Positions 34,122-41,840 of a stretch of 64,000 nt of DNA are shown in pieces. The stretch spans positions 5,738,501-5,802,500 of the forward strand of contig NZ_LT670844.1 of the NCBI RefSeq assembly GCF_900141755.1, written 5' to 3'. This DNA is from Bradyrhizobium lablabi (GTDB taxonomy: Bacteria > Pseudomonadota > Alphaproteobacteria > Rhizobiales > Xanthobacteraceae). The notes under the pieces are model-generated. The model searched no databases, was not told where the DNA came from, and was given only the letters and a program-made list of their open reading frames with translations. The stretch's first letter is position 1. Each line of letters begins with the position of its first letter. The position numbers were made by a program, and so were the translations under genes.

Positions 34122-34202
34122 GTCATTCCGGGACACGCGTTTTCGCGTGGACCCGTAATCTCGAGATTCCGGGTTCGCGCTTCGCGCGCCCCGGAATGAC
34201 GG
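34122..34202. repeat. Palindromic intergenic repeat, family A short form, copy 3
   Basis: It starts GTCATTCCGGGACACGCG and ends GCCCCGGAATGACGG, with an inner hairpin around ATCTCGAGAT. It lies between two small exported-protein genes on the minus strand. Confidence 0.8.
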
Positions 34203-34206
34203 TCTC

Positions 34207-34533
34207 TTACTTCGCCGGGGCGGCGTCGGACGAAGGCGCGGCCGGGGTAGCGGTGGCATCCGGTGCCTTGGCCGGGGTCGCGTCGGTCGCCGGCGCAACC
34301 GCGGCATCGTCTTTCTTGGCGGCGGCAAAGCGCGAGGTGTCCTTGTGGACCTTCTGAAGCTTCGCCTGATGTCCGCCGTGGTAATAGCCATAGCCGGGCG
34401 CGTAGACCGTTACGCATGACGACGACCTGCAGCCGTCCTGGACGCGGACGGTGACGCCTTCGTAGGTGAAGGTGCCGGCGTGCGCCGAGGCGCTGATCAT
34501 GAGAACTGCGGCGGCAATTGCGAATTTTTTCAT
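34207..34533 (-). CDS. Small exported protein of unknown function
   Basis: The 108-residue protein has a short signal peptide (MKKFAIAAAVLMISASAHAG). A small cysteine-pair domain follows (VRVQDGCRSSSCVTVYAPGYG), then a charged stretch and an Ala/Pro/Asp low-complexity tail. GGGGATTTCC precedes the ATG. No family was recognised; secretion to the periplasm is the only supported statement. Confidence 0.68.
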   Translation of the reverse strand: MKKFAIAAAVLMISASAHAGTFTYEGVTVRVQDGCRSSSCVTVYAPGYGYYHGGHQAKLQKVHKDTSRFAAAKKDDAAVAPATDATPAKAPDATATPAAPSSDAAPAK

Positions 34534-34624
34534 GGAAATCCCCTGTTCAAAATGAAGTCAGGCGTTTCGACCAACGAGCCATCCGCCTGACGATCGGCTG
34601 GTCCGGAGCACGCGTCTTCCAGAA

Positions 34625-34649
34625 CCGCCTGCCGGTGGCCGGCAGGCGG
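34625..34649. terminator. Strong hairpin after the OmpA-like gene
   Basis: CCGCCTGCCGG and CCGGCAGGCGG form an 11-bp perfect stem with loop TGG, 19 bases past the OmpA-like stop on the minus strand. In that direction it is followed only by TTCT. On the plus strand GGCAGGCGTTTTT follows, so it resembles a terminator more on the plus strand, where no gene ends nearby. Confidence 0.45.
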
Positions 34650-34667
34650 GCAGGCGTTTTTCGTCAA

Positions 34668-35312
34668 TCACTTCGATGCGGTCTTGGTGTCCATATTGAC
34701 GACCTGAACGCGGCGGTTGATCGGGTCCATCGGCGCGTTCGGATCCTTCGGCTTGGTCTTGCCATAGCCGACGGTGACGAGATCGGTGCCGGCGATGCCG
34801 TATTTCTCGGTCAGATAACGCTTGATGGTTTCGGCGCGGCGCTCCGAAAGATCCTGGTTGTAGGCGTCGCCGCCGATCGCATCGGTATGGCCGGCGACCA
34901 CGAAGGTCGAACCCTTGAGGTTGGCATTGGTGAGCGCCTGGCCGAGCGCCTGTACCGACGGCATCGAGGTCTGGGTGATCTTGTCCGAGTTGTAGTCGAA
35001 CTGGATATCGAGATCGATGTTCGGCTTGGTCGCGGCGATCTCGGCGATCTCTTCGCGTTCGCCGAGCGACAGCGACCGGGTCTTCCGGCCGCGCACGGTC
35101 TGCAGGAAGCTGATCTCCTTGGCTTTGACCGAGGGGTCCACCTGCGGCGCGCCGATCGACAGGCCGCGCGTCACCGGCTTCGGCTGCAGCGCGTGAATGA
35201 TTTGATCCGCCGTGACGTTATTGTCGCCGGCAATGGCAAGGCCCGCCGTCATCGACAGCGCGGCACCGAGCGTAATCGCTTTTAAACCGTAAAGTCTGAG
35301 ATAGCTGGTCAT
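34668..35312 (-). CDS. OmpA-family protein
   Basis: The 214-residue protein has an N-terminal signal-like segment (LYGLKAITLGAALSMTAGLAIAG). A linker follows, and an OmpA C-terminal domain occupies about 105-210: IDLDIQFDYNSDKIT, VVAGHTDAIGGDAYNQDLSERRAETIKRYL and GKTKPKDPNAPMDPINRRVQV, which contains the diaminopimelate-binding Asp and Arg. It should anchor to peptidoglycan. No beta-barrel domain is present. I start at the ATG giving MTSYLRLYGL, not the upstream ATG at 35399. A CRP-like palindrome lies 73 bp upstream. Confidence 0.87.
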   Translation of the reverse strand: MTSYLRLYGLKAITLGAALSMTAGLAIAGDNNVTADQIIHALQPKPVTRGLSIGAPQVDPSVKAKEISFLQTVRGRKTRSLSLGEREEIAEIAATKPNIDLDIQFDYNSDKITQTSMPSVQALGQALTNANLKGSTFVVAGHTDAIGGDAYNQDLSERRAETIKRYLTEKYGIAGTDLVTVGYGKTKPKDPNAPMDPINRRVQVVNMDTKTASK

Positions 35313-35384
35313 TGTCTTAATCCTCGCTGTGACGCCTGATGGCGTTTTGATGCTGAGACGATACGTCGGGTTCAACGAGATAAA

Positions 35385-35400
35385 TGTGATTTGGGTCACG
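35385..35400 (-). promoter_or_regulatory. CRP/FNR-family-like palindrome upstream of the OmpA-like gene
   Basis: On the minus strand the site reads CGTGACCCAAATCACA, a TGTGA-N6-TCACA-type palindrome with one mismatch. It matches the site at 36247-36262 in 13 of 16 bases and also resembles the one at 62367-62382. Confidence 0.5.
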
Positions 35401-35422
35401 CACCCAAGGTGCGCCGGAACAT

Positions 35423-35451
35423 TTGACGAGGTATAGGGATATCCCTATATT
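35423..35451 (+). promoter_or_regulatory. Toxin-antitoxin promoter with perfect palindromic operator
   Basis: The -35 TTGACG (35423-35428) and -10 TATATT (35446-35451) are 17 bp apart. The perfect 18-bp palindrome TATAGGGATATCCCTATA (35432-35449) covers the spacer and most of the -10, as expected for autorepression by an antitoxin. The toxin GTG (35458) is only seven bases past the -10, so the mRNA would have essentially no leader. Confidence 0.65.
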
Positions 35452-35457
35452 GCGCAG

Positions 35458-35826
35458 GTGACCGAACGGCCCCAACCGAAACCCTGTTTCTTTGTTGGCT
35501 CCAGCCGCAAAGACCTTAGGCGGTTCCCGGCCAAGGTGCAGAATCGGTTGGGCTTCGGTTTATTCATGGTGCAGGAGGGCGATGAGCCCGCGGCCGCGAA
35601 GGCGCTGAAAGGATTCGGCGGCCGCGCTGTTCTAGAGTTGGTCGACGATTTCGACGGCAACACGTGCCGGGCGGTTTACACCGTGCGTTTTGCCGAGGTG
35701 GTTTACGTGCTGCACGCGTTTCAGAAGAAGGCCAAAAAGGGCGTCGCCACACCCTTGCAAGATATCGAGCTCATTAAGTCGCGCCTGCGTGATACGGAAC
35801 ATCACTACCGCGCCCAGCGAAAATAA
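35458..35826 (+). CDS. HigB/Gp49-like toxin of a type II toxin-antitoxin system
   Basis: The 122-residue basic protein belongs to the phage-derived Gp49-like/HigB group of the RelE superfamily: a SSRKDLRRFPAKVQNRLGFGL helix pair, ELVDDFDGNTCRAVYTVRF strands and VYVLHAFQKKAKKGVATP, where the basic residues of the ribosome-dependent RNase lie. The start is GTG, apparently leaderless. The antitoxin gene follows 12 bp later, the toxin-first order typical of higBA. Target and activity are inferred from the family. Confidence 0.88.
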   Translation: MTERPQPKPCFFVGSSRKDLRRFPAKVQNRLGFGLFMVQEGDEPAAAKALKGFGGRAVLELVDDFDGNTCRAVYTVRFAEVVYVLHAFQKKAKKGVATPLQDIELIKSRLRDTEHHYRAQRK

Positions 35827-35838
35827 AGGCAGTAAGCC

Positions 35839-36177
35839 ATGACAAAACGCAAAACCGAAGTTTACGAAGGTAGTGGTAACGTGTTCGCCGACCTGGGGCT
35901 GCCGAATTCCGAAGAGCGGCTCTTGAAGGCTAGCATCGTGAGTGAGCTGCACCGACTGATCAAACAGCGCGGGCTTACGCAAGTGAAAGCAGCCAAACTC
36001 ATCGGCATCTATCAGCCCGACCTGTCACTTCTCCTGCGTGGCGATTTCGACGATTATTCGGTGGGACGGCTGATGAAGATGCTCACTGCGTTCGAACAAG
36101 ACATCGAGATTGTCATGAAGCCCAACCGGAAGGCCGGAAAACCTGGGCGTATCACGTTCAAATCCGCGGCAGCGTGA
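35839..36177 (+). CDS. HigA-like XRE-family antitoxin
   Basis: The 112-residue protein has an XRE helix-turn-helix at about 40-85 (IKQRGLTQVKAAKLIGIYQPDLSLLLRGDFDDYSVGRLMKML), and its last strands (DIEIVMKPN) match the HigA-type antitoxins paired with Gp49-like toxins. It should bind the toxin and repress the operon at the palindrome upstream. A TAAGCC-type weak ribosome site lies in the short gap after the toxin gene. Confidence 0.88.
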   Translation: MTKRKTEVYEGSGNVFADLGLPNSEERLLKASIVSELHRLIKQRGLTQVKAAKLIGIYQPDLSLLLRGDFDDYSVGRLMKMLTAFEQDIEIVMKPNRKAGKPGRITFKSAAA

Positions 36178-36246
36178 TGGGGCGGGTTGCCCCAACGCAA
36201 CGTCCGTCGAATCGGTTCGATCACGGAGCCGCGCCGCCATCCCCAA

Positions 36247-36262
36247 CGTGACCTAGATCACA
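36247..36262 (+). promoter_or_regulatory. CRP/FNR-family-like palindrome upstream of the caspase-like gene
   Basis: CGTGACCTAGATCACA is a near-perfect TGTGA-N6-TCACA palindrome 91 bp before the caspase-like gene. It is very similar to the sites at 35385-35400 and 62367-62382. Confidence 0.55.
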
Positions 36263-36352
36263 GTTCGTACATGAAAAGTTGATCATGTTGGCCCCGACCA
36301 GTCGGCCTCCGGGCCAGACACATCGAGGACCGGGATCAGGGGAGAAGGGACC

Positions 36353-37759
36353 ATGCGCTTCTTGATCGCAGCACTGTCAGTGACGGGACTTCTGTTCAGC
36401 GCCGACGCGGCCTTGGCCGACAAGCGCGTCGCCTTCGTGGTTGGCAACAGCGCCTATAAGAACGTGGCGCCGCTTCCGAACCCGGCGGTCGATGCCAAAT
36501 CGATGGCAAAGCTTCTGCGCAATGTCGGTTTCGACGTCGTCGAAGGCTCAAACCTCACCCGCGACAAGATGACGGAGCGGTTGCTCGAGTTCGGCAAGAA
36601 GGCCGAAGGCGCCGATATCGCGCTGTTCTATTATGCCGGCCACGGCATCGCCGTTAACGGCAGCAATTATCTGTTGCCGGTCGACGCCGATCTCAAATCC
36701 GAAATGGACGTCAAGCTTGGCGCTGCCATCAATGTCGATGTCACGCTGGAGCAGACCATGGCGGACGCCAAGGTCAAGCTGGTGTTCTTCGACGCCTGCC
36801 GCGACAATCCGTTCACGGCGAGGATCCGTTCCGCCAAGGCTACCCGCAGCGTCTCGGTTGAATCGGGCCTCGCTGAAATGAAATCCGGCGAAGGCACGCT
36901 GATCGCCTTCGCGACCGGTCCCGGACAGACCGCGCTAGACGGCGAAGTCGGCACCAACAGCCCCTTCACCCGCGCGCTGCTCGCCAATATCGCAACCCCG
37001 GGCGCCGAGATCCAGCAGGCCATGACCAAGGTCCGCGCCCAGGTCAACGAGGAGACCAACAAGAATCAATTGCCCTGGGGCCACACCAACCTGATTGGTT
37101 CGGTCTATCTCAATCCGGTTGCCACTCCGGATACGCCGGCCGTGGCGCCGAACACGCCGGCCGTCACCACCGGTCCGGCCTCGGAAGTTGAGCTCGAGTT
37201 CTGGCGCTCGATCAAGGACTCCAACAAGCCGGAAGAACTCAACGCCTATCTCACCAACTATCCGAACGGGACCTTCAAGTCGCTGGCGCTGGCCCGCATC
37301 GCTTCGCTGCAGGACGGCCCCTCGACCGCGACCCGCAACCTGACCACCGGGATCGATCCCGCAACCTTCACCGAGGAAGCCGACCAGATCGCGGAAGACC
37401 AGCTCGGCCTCGACAAGGGTCAGCGCCGCGACGTGCAGCGCCGCCTCACCGGCCTCGGCTTCGACACCAAGGTCACCGGCAAGTTCGATGAAACCACCCG
37501 CGCCGTGATCACCCGCTGGCAGGCCGCGCGCGGCTATCCCAAGACCGGTTTTGTCAATGCGCTGCAGCTCAAGGCGCTGCAGTCAGAGATCGTGTCGAGC
37601 CGTGTTGCTTCCTCCGATGATTCCTCCGACGACGAGCCGGTGCACCACGCCGGTCACCACTCCGGCGGCGGAGGCGGCGGCCGTCACTATTCTCGCGGCG
37701 GCGGTGGCGGACCCGGTGCTTTCTTCGGCGGCATGATGGGTGGGCTGTTCCGCAGGTGA
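36353..37759 (+). CDS. Exported caspase-family (peptidase C14) protein with peptidoglycan-binding domain
   Basis: The 468-residue protein has a signal peptide (ALSVTGLLFSADAALA), then a caspase p20-like domain at about 24-250 with the dyad His97 in FYYAGHGIA and Cys149 in FFDACRDNP. A Pro/Thr linker follows, a PG_binding_1 domain lies at about 350-412 (DVQRRLTGLGFDTKVTGKFDE), and the tail is rich in His and Gly (HHAGHHSGGGGGG). It should act in the periplasm, possibly attached to the cell wall; the substrate is unknown. A strong terminator follows, and the toxin-antitoxin pair precedes it. Confidence 0.9.
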   Translation: MRFLIAALSVTGLLFSADAALADKRVAFVVGNSAYKNVAPLPNPAVDAKSMAKLLRNVGFDVVEGSNLTRDKMTERLLEFGKKAEGADIALFYYAGHGIAVNGSNYLLPVDADLKSEMDVKLGAAINVDVTLEQTMADAKVKLVFFDACRDNPFTARIRSAKATRSVSVESGLAEMKSGEGTLIAFATGPGQTALDGEVGTNSPFTRALLANIATPGAEIQQAMTKVRAQVNEETNKNQLPWGHTNLIGSVYLNPVATPDTPAVAPNTPAVTTGPASEVELEFWRSIKDSNKPEELNAYLTNYPNGTFKSLALARIASLQDGPSTATRNLTTGIDPATFTEEADQIAEDQLGLDKGQRRDVQRRLTGLGFDTKVTGKFDETTRAVITRWQAARGYPKTGFVNALQLKALQSEIVSSRVASSDDSSDDEPVHHAGHHSGGGGGGRHYSRGGGGGPGAFFGGMMGGLFRR

Positions 37760-37798
37760 GTTCCGGTAAACTCGAGCGGTGAATGAAACATCTTGCGA

Positions 37799-37825
37799 AA
37801 GGCGGCATGGCGGGCCGCCTTTTTT
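37799..37825 (+). terminator. Rho-independent terminator after the caspase-like gene
   Basis: AAGGCGGC (37799-37806) pairs with GCCGCCTT (37814-37821) across a seven-base loop and is followed by TTTT, 39 bases after the stop codon. Confidence 0.85.
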
Positions 37826-37984
37826 GCGCCACTTGCGAATCTTGCTCGACTGGTGGTTTCCTGACCGCGGTCCCGGTCGCAAAGCCGTCGCCGCGGCGCC
37901 GATCTGCGAACATCAAATCGGCCAGATGCTTGCTTAAGAAAATCGCTCGCGAACAACAACAGAAGACAGCGGCGTAACAGGGCC

Positions 37985-38290
37985 TTGTTTCAGTCACCGA
38001 AAAGACCAAGCGACTATCAGGGGTATCGGCCGGTGATGCCGGATCGCTCGGGATTATCAGCGCCGATCCTGCTCGGCGCGGTCATCATCGCCGCGGCGAT
38101 TCTGCTGTCGACGCTGGTCACCTCCGTCACCACGCGGTTCATGGCGATGGACAGTCCGAACGATGACAATGTGTGGCTGATCGACCGCTTAACCGGCGCC
38201 GTCTATAAATGTCAGGCTACCGAACGCGGCAAGGCCGCCTGCGAGCCCGACACCGCGACCGGGAGTATCGGCGAGAAGGGCAAGCGCTGA
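37985..38290 (+). CDS. Small single-span membrane protein of unknown function
   Basis: The 101-residue reading from a TTG has one transmembrane segment (APILLGAVIIAAAILLSTLV) and a C-terminal region with a WLIDRLTGAVYKCQA motif seen in small Bradyrhizobium membrane proteins, followed by a charged tail. ATG at 38036, giving 84 residues starting MPDRSGLSAP, is the alternative start. It has no operon partner; the glycosylase gene follows 53 bp later. Confidence 0.62.
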   Translation: MFQSPKRPSDYQGYRPVMPDRSGLSAPILLGAVIIAAAILLSTLVTSVTTRFMAMDSPNDDNVWLIDRLTGAVYKCQATERGKAACEPDTATGSIGEKGKR

Positions 38291-38343
38291 GCCCGGAGAA
38301 TTTTGCCGCTTGATTTCGGCGAATCCGGCTACATTGCCGGGCG

Positions 38344-39510
38344 ATGCCCACTACGATCAAACTTCATCCCCTGACCAAGATTCAAGCCCGGCGGATCTGG
38401 TTGCGCGCGCAGCGGCTCGATTCGCAAGCGCCGTTCGGCGAGGGACCGCGGGCGACCGCGGCCGCGGTCGGCCATCTCGGCTATGTCCAGATCGACACCA
38501 TCAATGTCATCGAGCGCTCTCACCACCATATTCTGTGGAACAGGATTCCGGCCTACCAGCGCGCCGATCTGCGCCAGGCCCAGAGTGTCGAGAAAAGCGT
38601 GTTCGAATATTGGACCCATGCGCTGTCTTACGTGCCGACAAACGACCTGCGCTTCTTCATTCCGGCCATGAAACACCACCAGCGCGAAGGCCATAAATGG
38701 CTCGCGTCGGTCAAGCCGGCCGATTTGCGCAAGGTCATGCGATTGATCCGGCGTGACGGCGCGCTGACCATCCGCGACATCGACGACGACGTGCTGGTGG
38801 ACAAGGAGCATTTGTGGGCGAGCCGCAAGCCGTCGAAACGGGCGCTGCAGCTTTTGTTCTACCAGGGCCGGCTCACGATCTCCGAACGCATCGGCATGTT
38901 GAAAACCTATGAGCTGATGGCCCGGCATTTCGGCTGGGACGAGCCGCCAAAGGGCGCGTCGCCGCGCGAGCTCGCCGGCTACTTGCTCGACCGCGCGCTG
39001 CGCGCCCAGGGCGTCGTCAGCCTCGATTCGATCTGCCATCTCGACGCGCCGAGCAAGCCGCAGGTCCGCCGCCTGATCGACGCACGCCTTCGCCGCGGCG
39101 AGCTGGTGCCGGTCGCGCTGGACGGCGCGGGCAAGCAGGAGCATTGGGCCGAGCCCGCGACGCTGGAAGGTATCGGCGGCGAGGCTGGCGCGCTGGTCCA
39201 TATCCTCTCGCCGTTCGATCCGCTGATCATCCAGCGCAAGCGCACGCATCTGTTCTTCGACTACGAACATCGTTTCGAGGCCTATGTCCCGAAAGAAAAG
39301 CGCGTGTTCGGCTATTTCGCGCTGCCGGTTGTGGTGGGCGAGAACATCGTCGCCGCGCTCGATCTCAAGACCGACCGCAAGAGCAAAAAATTGCTGGTGC
39401 AGCAGTGGAGCTGGGTCGGGAACGGCAAAAAGACCGGCGCGCGGAAGGAGCTAAAGCGCCGCATCGAGGAGGAGCTGCACCGGTTCGAGCGGTTTCAGCT
39501 CGCGGAGTGA
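38344..39510 (+). CDS. YcaQ/AlkX-type DNA glycosylase, winged-helix protein
   Basis: The 388-residue protein belongs to the HTH_42 (AlkZ-like) family. The GYVQIDTINVIERSHHHILWNR segment carries the QxD catalytic motif that defines the YcaQ branch, and ILSPFDPLIIQRKRTHLFFDYEHRFEAYVP is the conserved wing region. YcaQ unhooks interstrand DNA crosslinks and removes alkylated purines. Length is normal. The end overlaps the convergent DUF2809 gene by 16 bp. Confidence 0.88.
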   Translation: MPTTIKLHPLTKIQARRIWLRAQRLDSQAPFGEGPRATAAAVGHLGYVQIDTINVIERSHHHILWNRIPAYQRADLRQAQSVEKSVFEYWTHALSYVPTNDLRFFIPAMKHHQREGHKWLASVKPADLRKVMRLIRRDGALTIRDIDDDVLVDKEHLWASRKPSKRALQLLFYQGRLTISERIGMLKTYELMARHFGWDEPPKGASPRELAGYLLDRALRAQGVVSLDSICHLDAPSKPQVRRLIDARLRRGELVPVALDGAGKQEHWAEPATLEGIGGEAGALVHILSPFDPLIIQRKRTHLFFDYEHRFEAYVPKEKRVFGYFALPVVVGENIVAALDLKTDRKSKKLLVQQWSWVGNGKKTGARKELKRRIEEELHRFERFQLAE

Positions 39511-39947
39511 GGGGCCTTTTGCGCTGAAGAAGTTCCAACGCGGTCGAGCAGCATGCCCAAAACGATGCCGACACCGTAGGCAAGCATGTCCCATGGCGAG
39601 AAGATACGGCCGAGCAGCAGCGCGCCCGCTAGCGTCAGCCGAAAGGCATCGAGCCAGGGGCTGTGAACCAGCCGGAACAGTTCGACGCAGATCGCGATCA
39701 CGGCTGAGATCAAAGCGATCCTCTGCCGTGACAGATTTGGACCCGCGATCGCGACCAGGAAGAAGACCATGGTCCCCCACAGCACGGAGCCGCCGTATTT
39801 GACGAAAAGCGCCGGCAGCCCGAGGCGAAGCCCTAATCCGCGCAAGGCGAGGCCGCAGATAATGATCGACAGGCAAAGGCAGGCGCGGACGGGCAAGATG
39901 GCCCGAGACGTGCGATCCGGCGGCAGGCGATTTGAAATTGTGTCCAT
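39495..39947 (-). CDS. DUF2809-family membrane protein
   Basis: The 150-residue protein has about four transmembrane helices and the family segments GLRLGLPALFVKYGGSVLWGTMVFFLV and VELFRLVHSPWLDAFRLTLAGALLLGRIFSPWDMLAYGVGI. Function is unknown. I start at MDTISNRL; the ATG at 39992 would add 15 residues that overlap the end of the LysR gene. It may be co-transcribed with that gene. Confidence 0.85.
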   Translation of the reverse strand: MDTISNRLPPDRTSRAILPVRACLCLSIIICGLALRGLGLRLGLPALFVKYGGSVLWGTMVFFLVAIAGPNLSRQRIALISAVIAICVELFRLVHSPWLDAFRLTLAGALLLGRIFSPWDMLAYGVGIVLGMLLDRVGTSSAQKAPHSAS

Positions 39948-39988
39948 CGTCCGCGCTACGCTCGTTCGAGGCGACCCGTCAAGCATGG

Positions 39989-40891
39989 TCACTCGGCTTT
40001 TGATACCCGAAACTTCAGCTCATCGACTTTGGACAAGAGAAATTTCAACAGCGGCGACGTGTTGGCCTCGTTGTAGCCGATCACGAGGTCGACCATCGGC
40101 TGCGCGCCCTGGATCGGCCGGCTGACGACCGTCTCCGGCAGCAGGTTTTGGGCATACAGGGGTAGCAAGCAGACGCCGCCGGTGGAGGCGACCAGCGAAA
40201 TCGCCATCGCCAGATTCTCGGCCTGATGGTCAGGCTTCAGGGCGATGCCGACGCGCTTGATATAATCATCGATGGCAGTCCACGCGGTCGGCGCCCGAAG
40301 CGGGGATACGCTGATAAAAGTCTCCCCCGCGATGTCCTGCGGACGGATCGAGTTGCGCGCGGTCAGCGCGTGATCGCGCGGCATCAGCACGATCAGCGGG
40401 TCCTTTCTCAAAAGCCTGAACTTCAGACCGGGCGCCTGCTTCTCCGGACGCAAAAAAGCCAGGTCGATCTTGCCGCGGATCAGACCGGCCGCGAGATCGG
40501 GCGAATCCTGGCTGTGGATGACGACTTCTGTGGAGGGCAGTTCGGCGCGCAGGATGCCCATGACAGCCGGAAGCCAATCCATCTCGTAGCCGGTCAAAAA
40601 CCCGATCGCAAAAGACGTCCGCGCCGGTTGCGCCGCCCGCCGCGCCGCCTCGGAGGCCGCCTCGACCTGCAACAGCGCCACCCGCGCATGATCGAGGAAC
40701 ACCCGCCCCGCCGCGGTCAGGTCTATGCCGCGCGGCCCGCGGATCAATAGCTGAACGCCGAGCTCCAGTTCGAGATCGTGGATCTGCCGGCTCAGCGATG
40801 GCTGCGCGGTATGCAGCCGCTTTTGCGCGGCCACCGTCAGGCTGCCTTCCTCGGCCACGGCGACGAAGTAACGAAGGTGTCGAAGCTCCAT
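39989..40891 (-). CDS. LysR-family transcriptional regulator
   Basis: The 300-residue protein has an N-terminal winged helix (MELRHLRYFVAVAEEGSLTVAAQKRLHTAQPSLS) and a PBP2-type effector domain (AIGFLTGYEMDWLPAVMGIL). The RHLRYFVAVAEEGS start is that of the BenM/CatM branch. It is divergent from the SDR-SDR-GST operon, which it most likely controls. The effector is unknown. Confidence 0.92.
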   Translation of the reverse strand: MELRHLRYFVAVAEEGSLTVAAQKRLHTAQPSLSRQIHDLELELGVQLLIRGPRGIDLTAAGRVFLDHARVALLQVEAASEAARRAAQPARTSFAIGFLTGYEMDWLPAVMGILRAELPSTEVVIHSQDSPDLAAGLIRGKIDLAFLRPEKQAPGLKFRLLRKDPLIVLMPRDHALTARNSIRPQDIAGETFISVSPLRAPTAWTAIDDYIKRVGIALKPDHQAENLAMAISLVASTGGVCLLPLYAQNLLPETVVSRPIQGAQPMVDLVIGYNEANTSPLLKFLLSKVDELKFRVSKAE

Positions 40892-41063
40892 GCGAGATAT
40901 TCCTCAAAAGTATGGCTCCGACCCTACAAAGTCTTTCTCCTGAACGCCAGCGCGATCTACATCCCTCACAACGGCAGCCAAAAACGTCGGTCAGGGCAAC
41001 TCATCCGCCCCGCTTCGAAACTTCTGGCAAGGCCAAGCAGGCATACCTCGAAGGAGAAGTCTC

Positions 41064-41810
41064 ATGACCAATCAGATTGTCCTGATCACAGGCGCTCTCA
41101 CCGGTATAGGCCGCGCCACCGCGACTGCCTTCGCCCGCGACGGCGCCAGCCTTGTCGTTTCGGGCCGCCGCGATGACGAAGGCCAGCGGCTTGTCACCGA
41201 ATTGCGCGCGCTCGGCGTGGAAGCGGAATTCGTTCGTGCCGACGTTCGCCACGAGAGCGAGGTGCAAAATCTGGTCGACAAGACGGTGGCGCGGTTCGGC
41301 CGTCTCGACGTCGCCGTCAACAATGCCGGCACCGAAGGCAAGCCCGGCCCGGTCACCGAACAGACCGCGGAGAGTTTTGCCGCCGCCTTCGACACCAATG
41401 TGCTCGGCGTGCTCTTGAGCATGAAGCACGAATTGCGCGTGATGCAGGCGCAGGGCGCCGGCAGCATCGTCAACCTGTCGTCGTCCATGGGCCATCGCGG
41501 CGCGCCCAACGCATCGCTCTATACCGCCAGCAAGCACGCCGTCGAAGGATTGACGAAATCCGCAGCCCTTGAAGCCGCCGCGTTCGGTGTCCGTGTCAAC
41601 GCGGTCGCGCCCGGCCCGGTCGAGACCGCGATGCTCGATCGCTTCACCGGCAGCGCCGAGCGGAAGGCTGGCCTTGTCGCAGGCGTGCCGTTGAAACGCG
41701 CGGGCCGGCCGGAAGAGATCGCCGACGCCATCGTGTTCGCAAGCTCGGCCAAGGCATCGTTCATCACCGGCCAGATCATCGACGTCAACGGCGGCAAGAC
41801 CGCCGCGTAA
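41064..41810 (+). CDS. SDR-family oxidoreductase
   Basis: The 248-residue classical short-chain dehydrogenase has cofactor motif LITGALTGIGRATATAF, NNAG at about 88-91, catalytic Ser in NLSSSMGHRG and YTASKHAVEG (Tyr and Lys). An Arg in the SGRRDDE loop after strand 2 suggests NADP. AAGGAGAAG precedes the ATG. It is the first gene of a three-gene run divergent from LysR; the substrate is unknown. Confidence 0.92.
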   Translation: MTNQIVLITGALTGIGRATATAFARDGASLVVSGRRDDEGQRLVTELRALGVEAEFVRADVRHESEVQNLVDKTVARFGRLDVAVNNAGTEGKPGPVTEQTAESFAAAFDTNVLGVLLSMKHELRVMQAQGAGSIVNLSSSMGHRGAPNASLYTASKHAVEGLTKSAALEAAAFGVRVNAVAPGPVETAMLDRFTGSAERKAGLVAGVPLKRAGRPEEIADAIVFASSAKASFITGQIIDVNGGKTAA

Positions 41811-41840
41811 GCAATTTCTTATCCCGAATGGAAAGCTACC

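Noticed and set aside
37795..37977. Short open frame after the caspase-like gene
   Set aside because: It spans the terminator hairpin and has no protein character.
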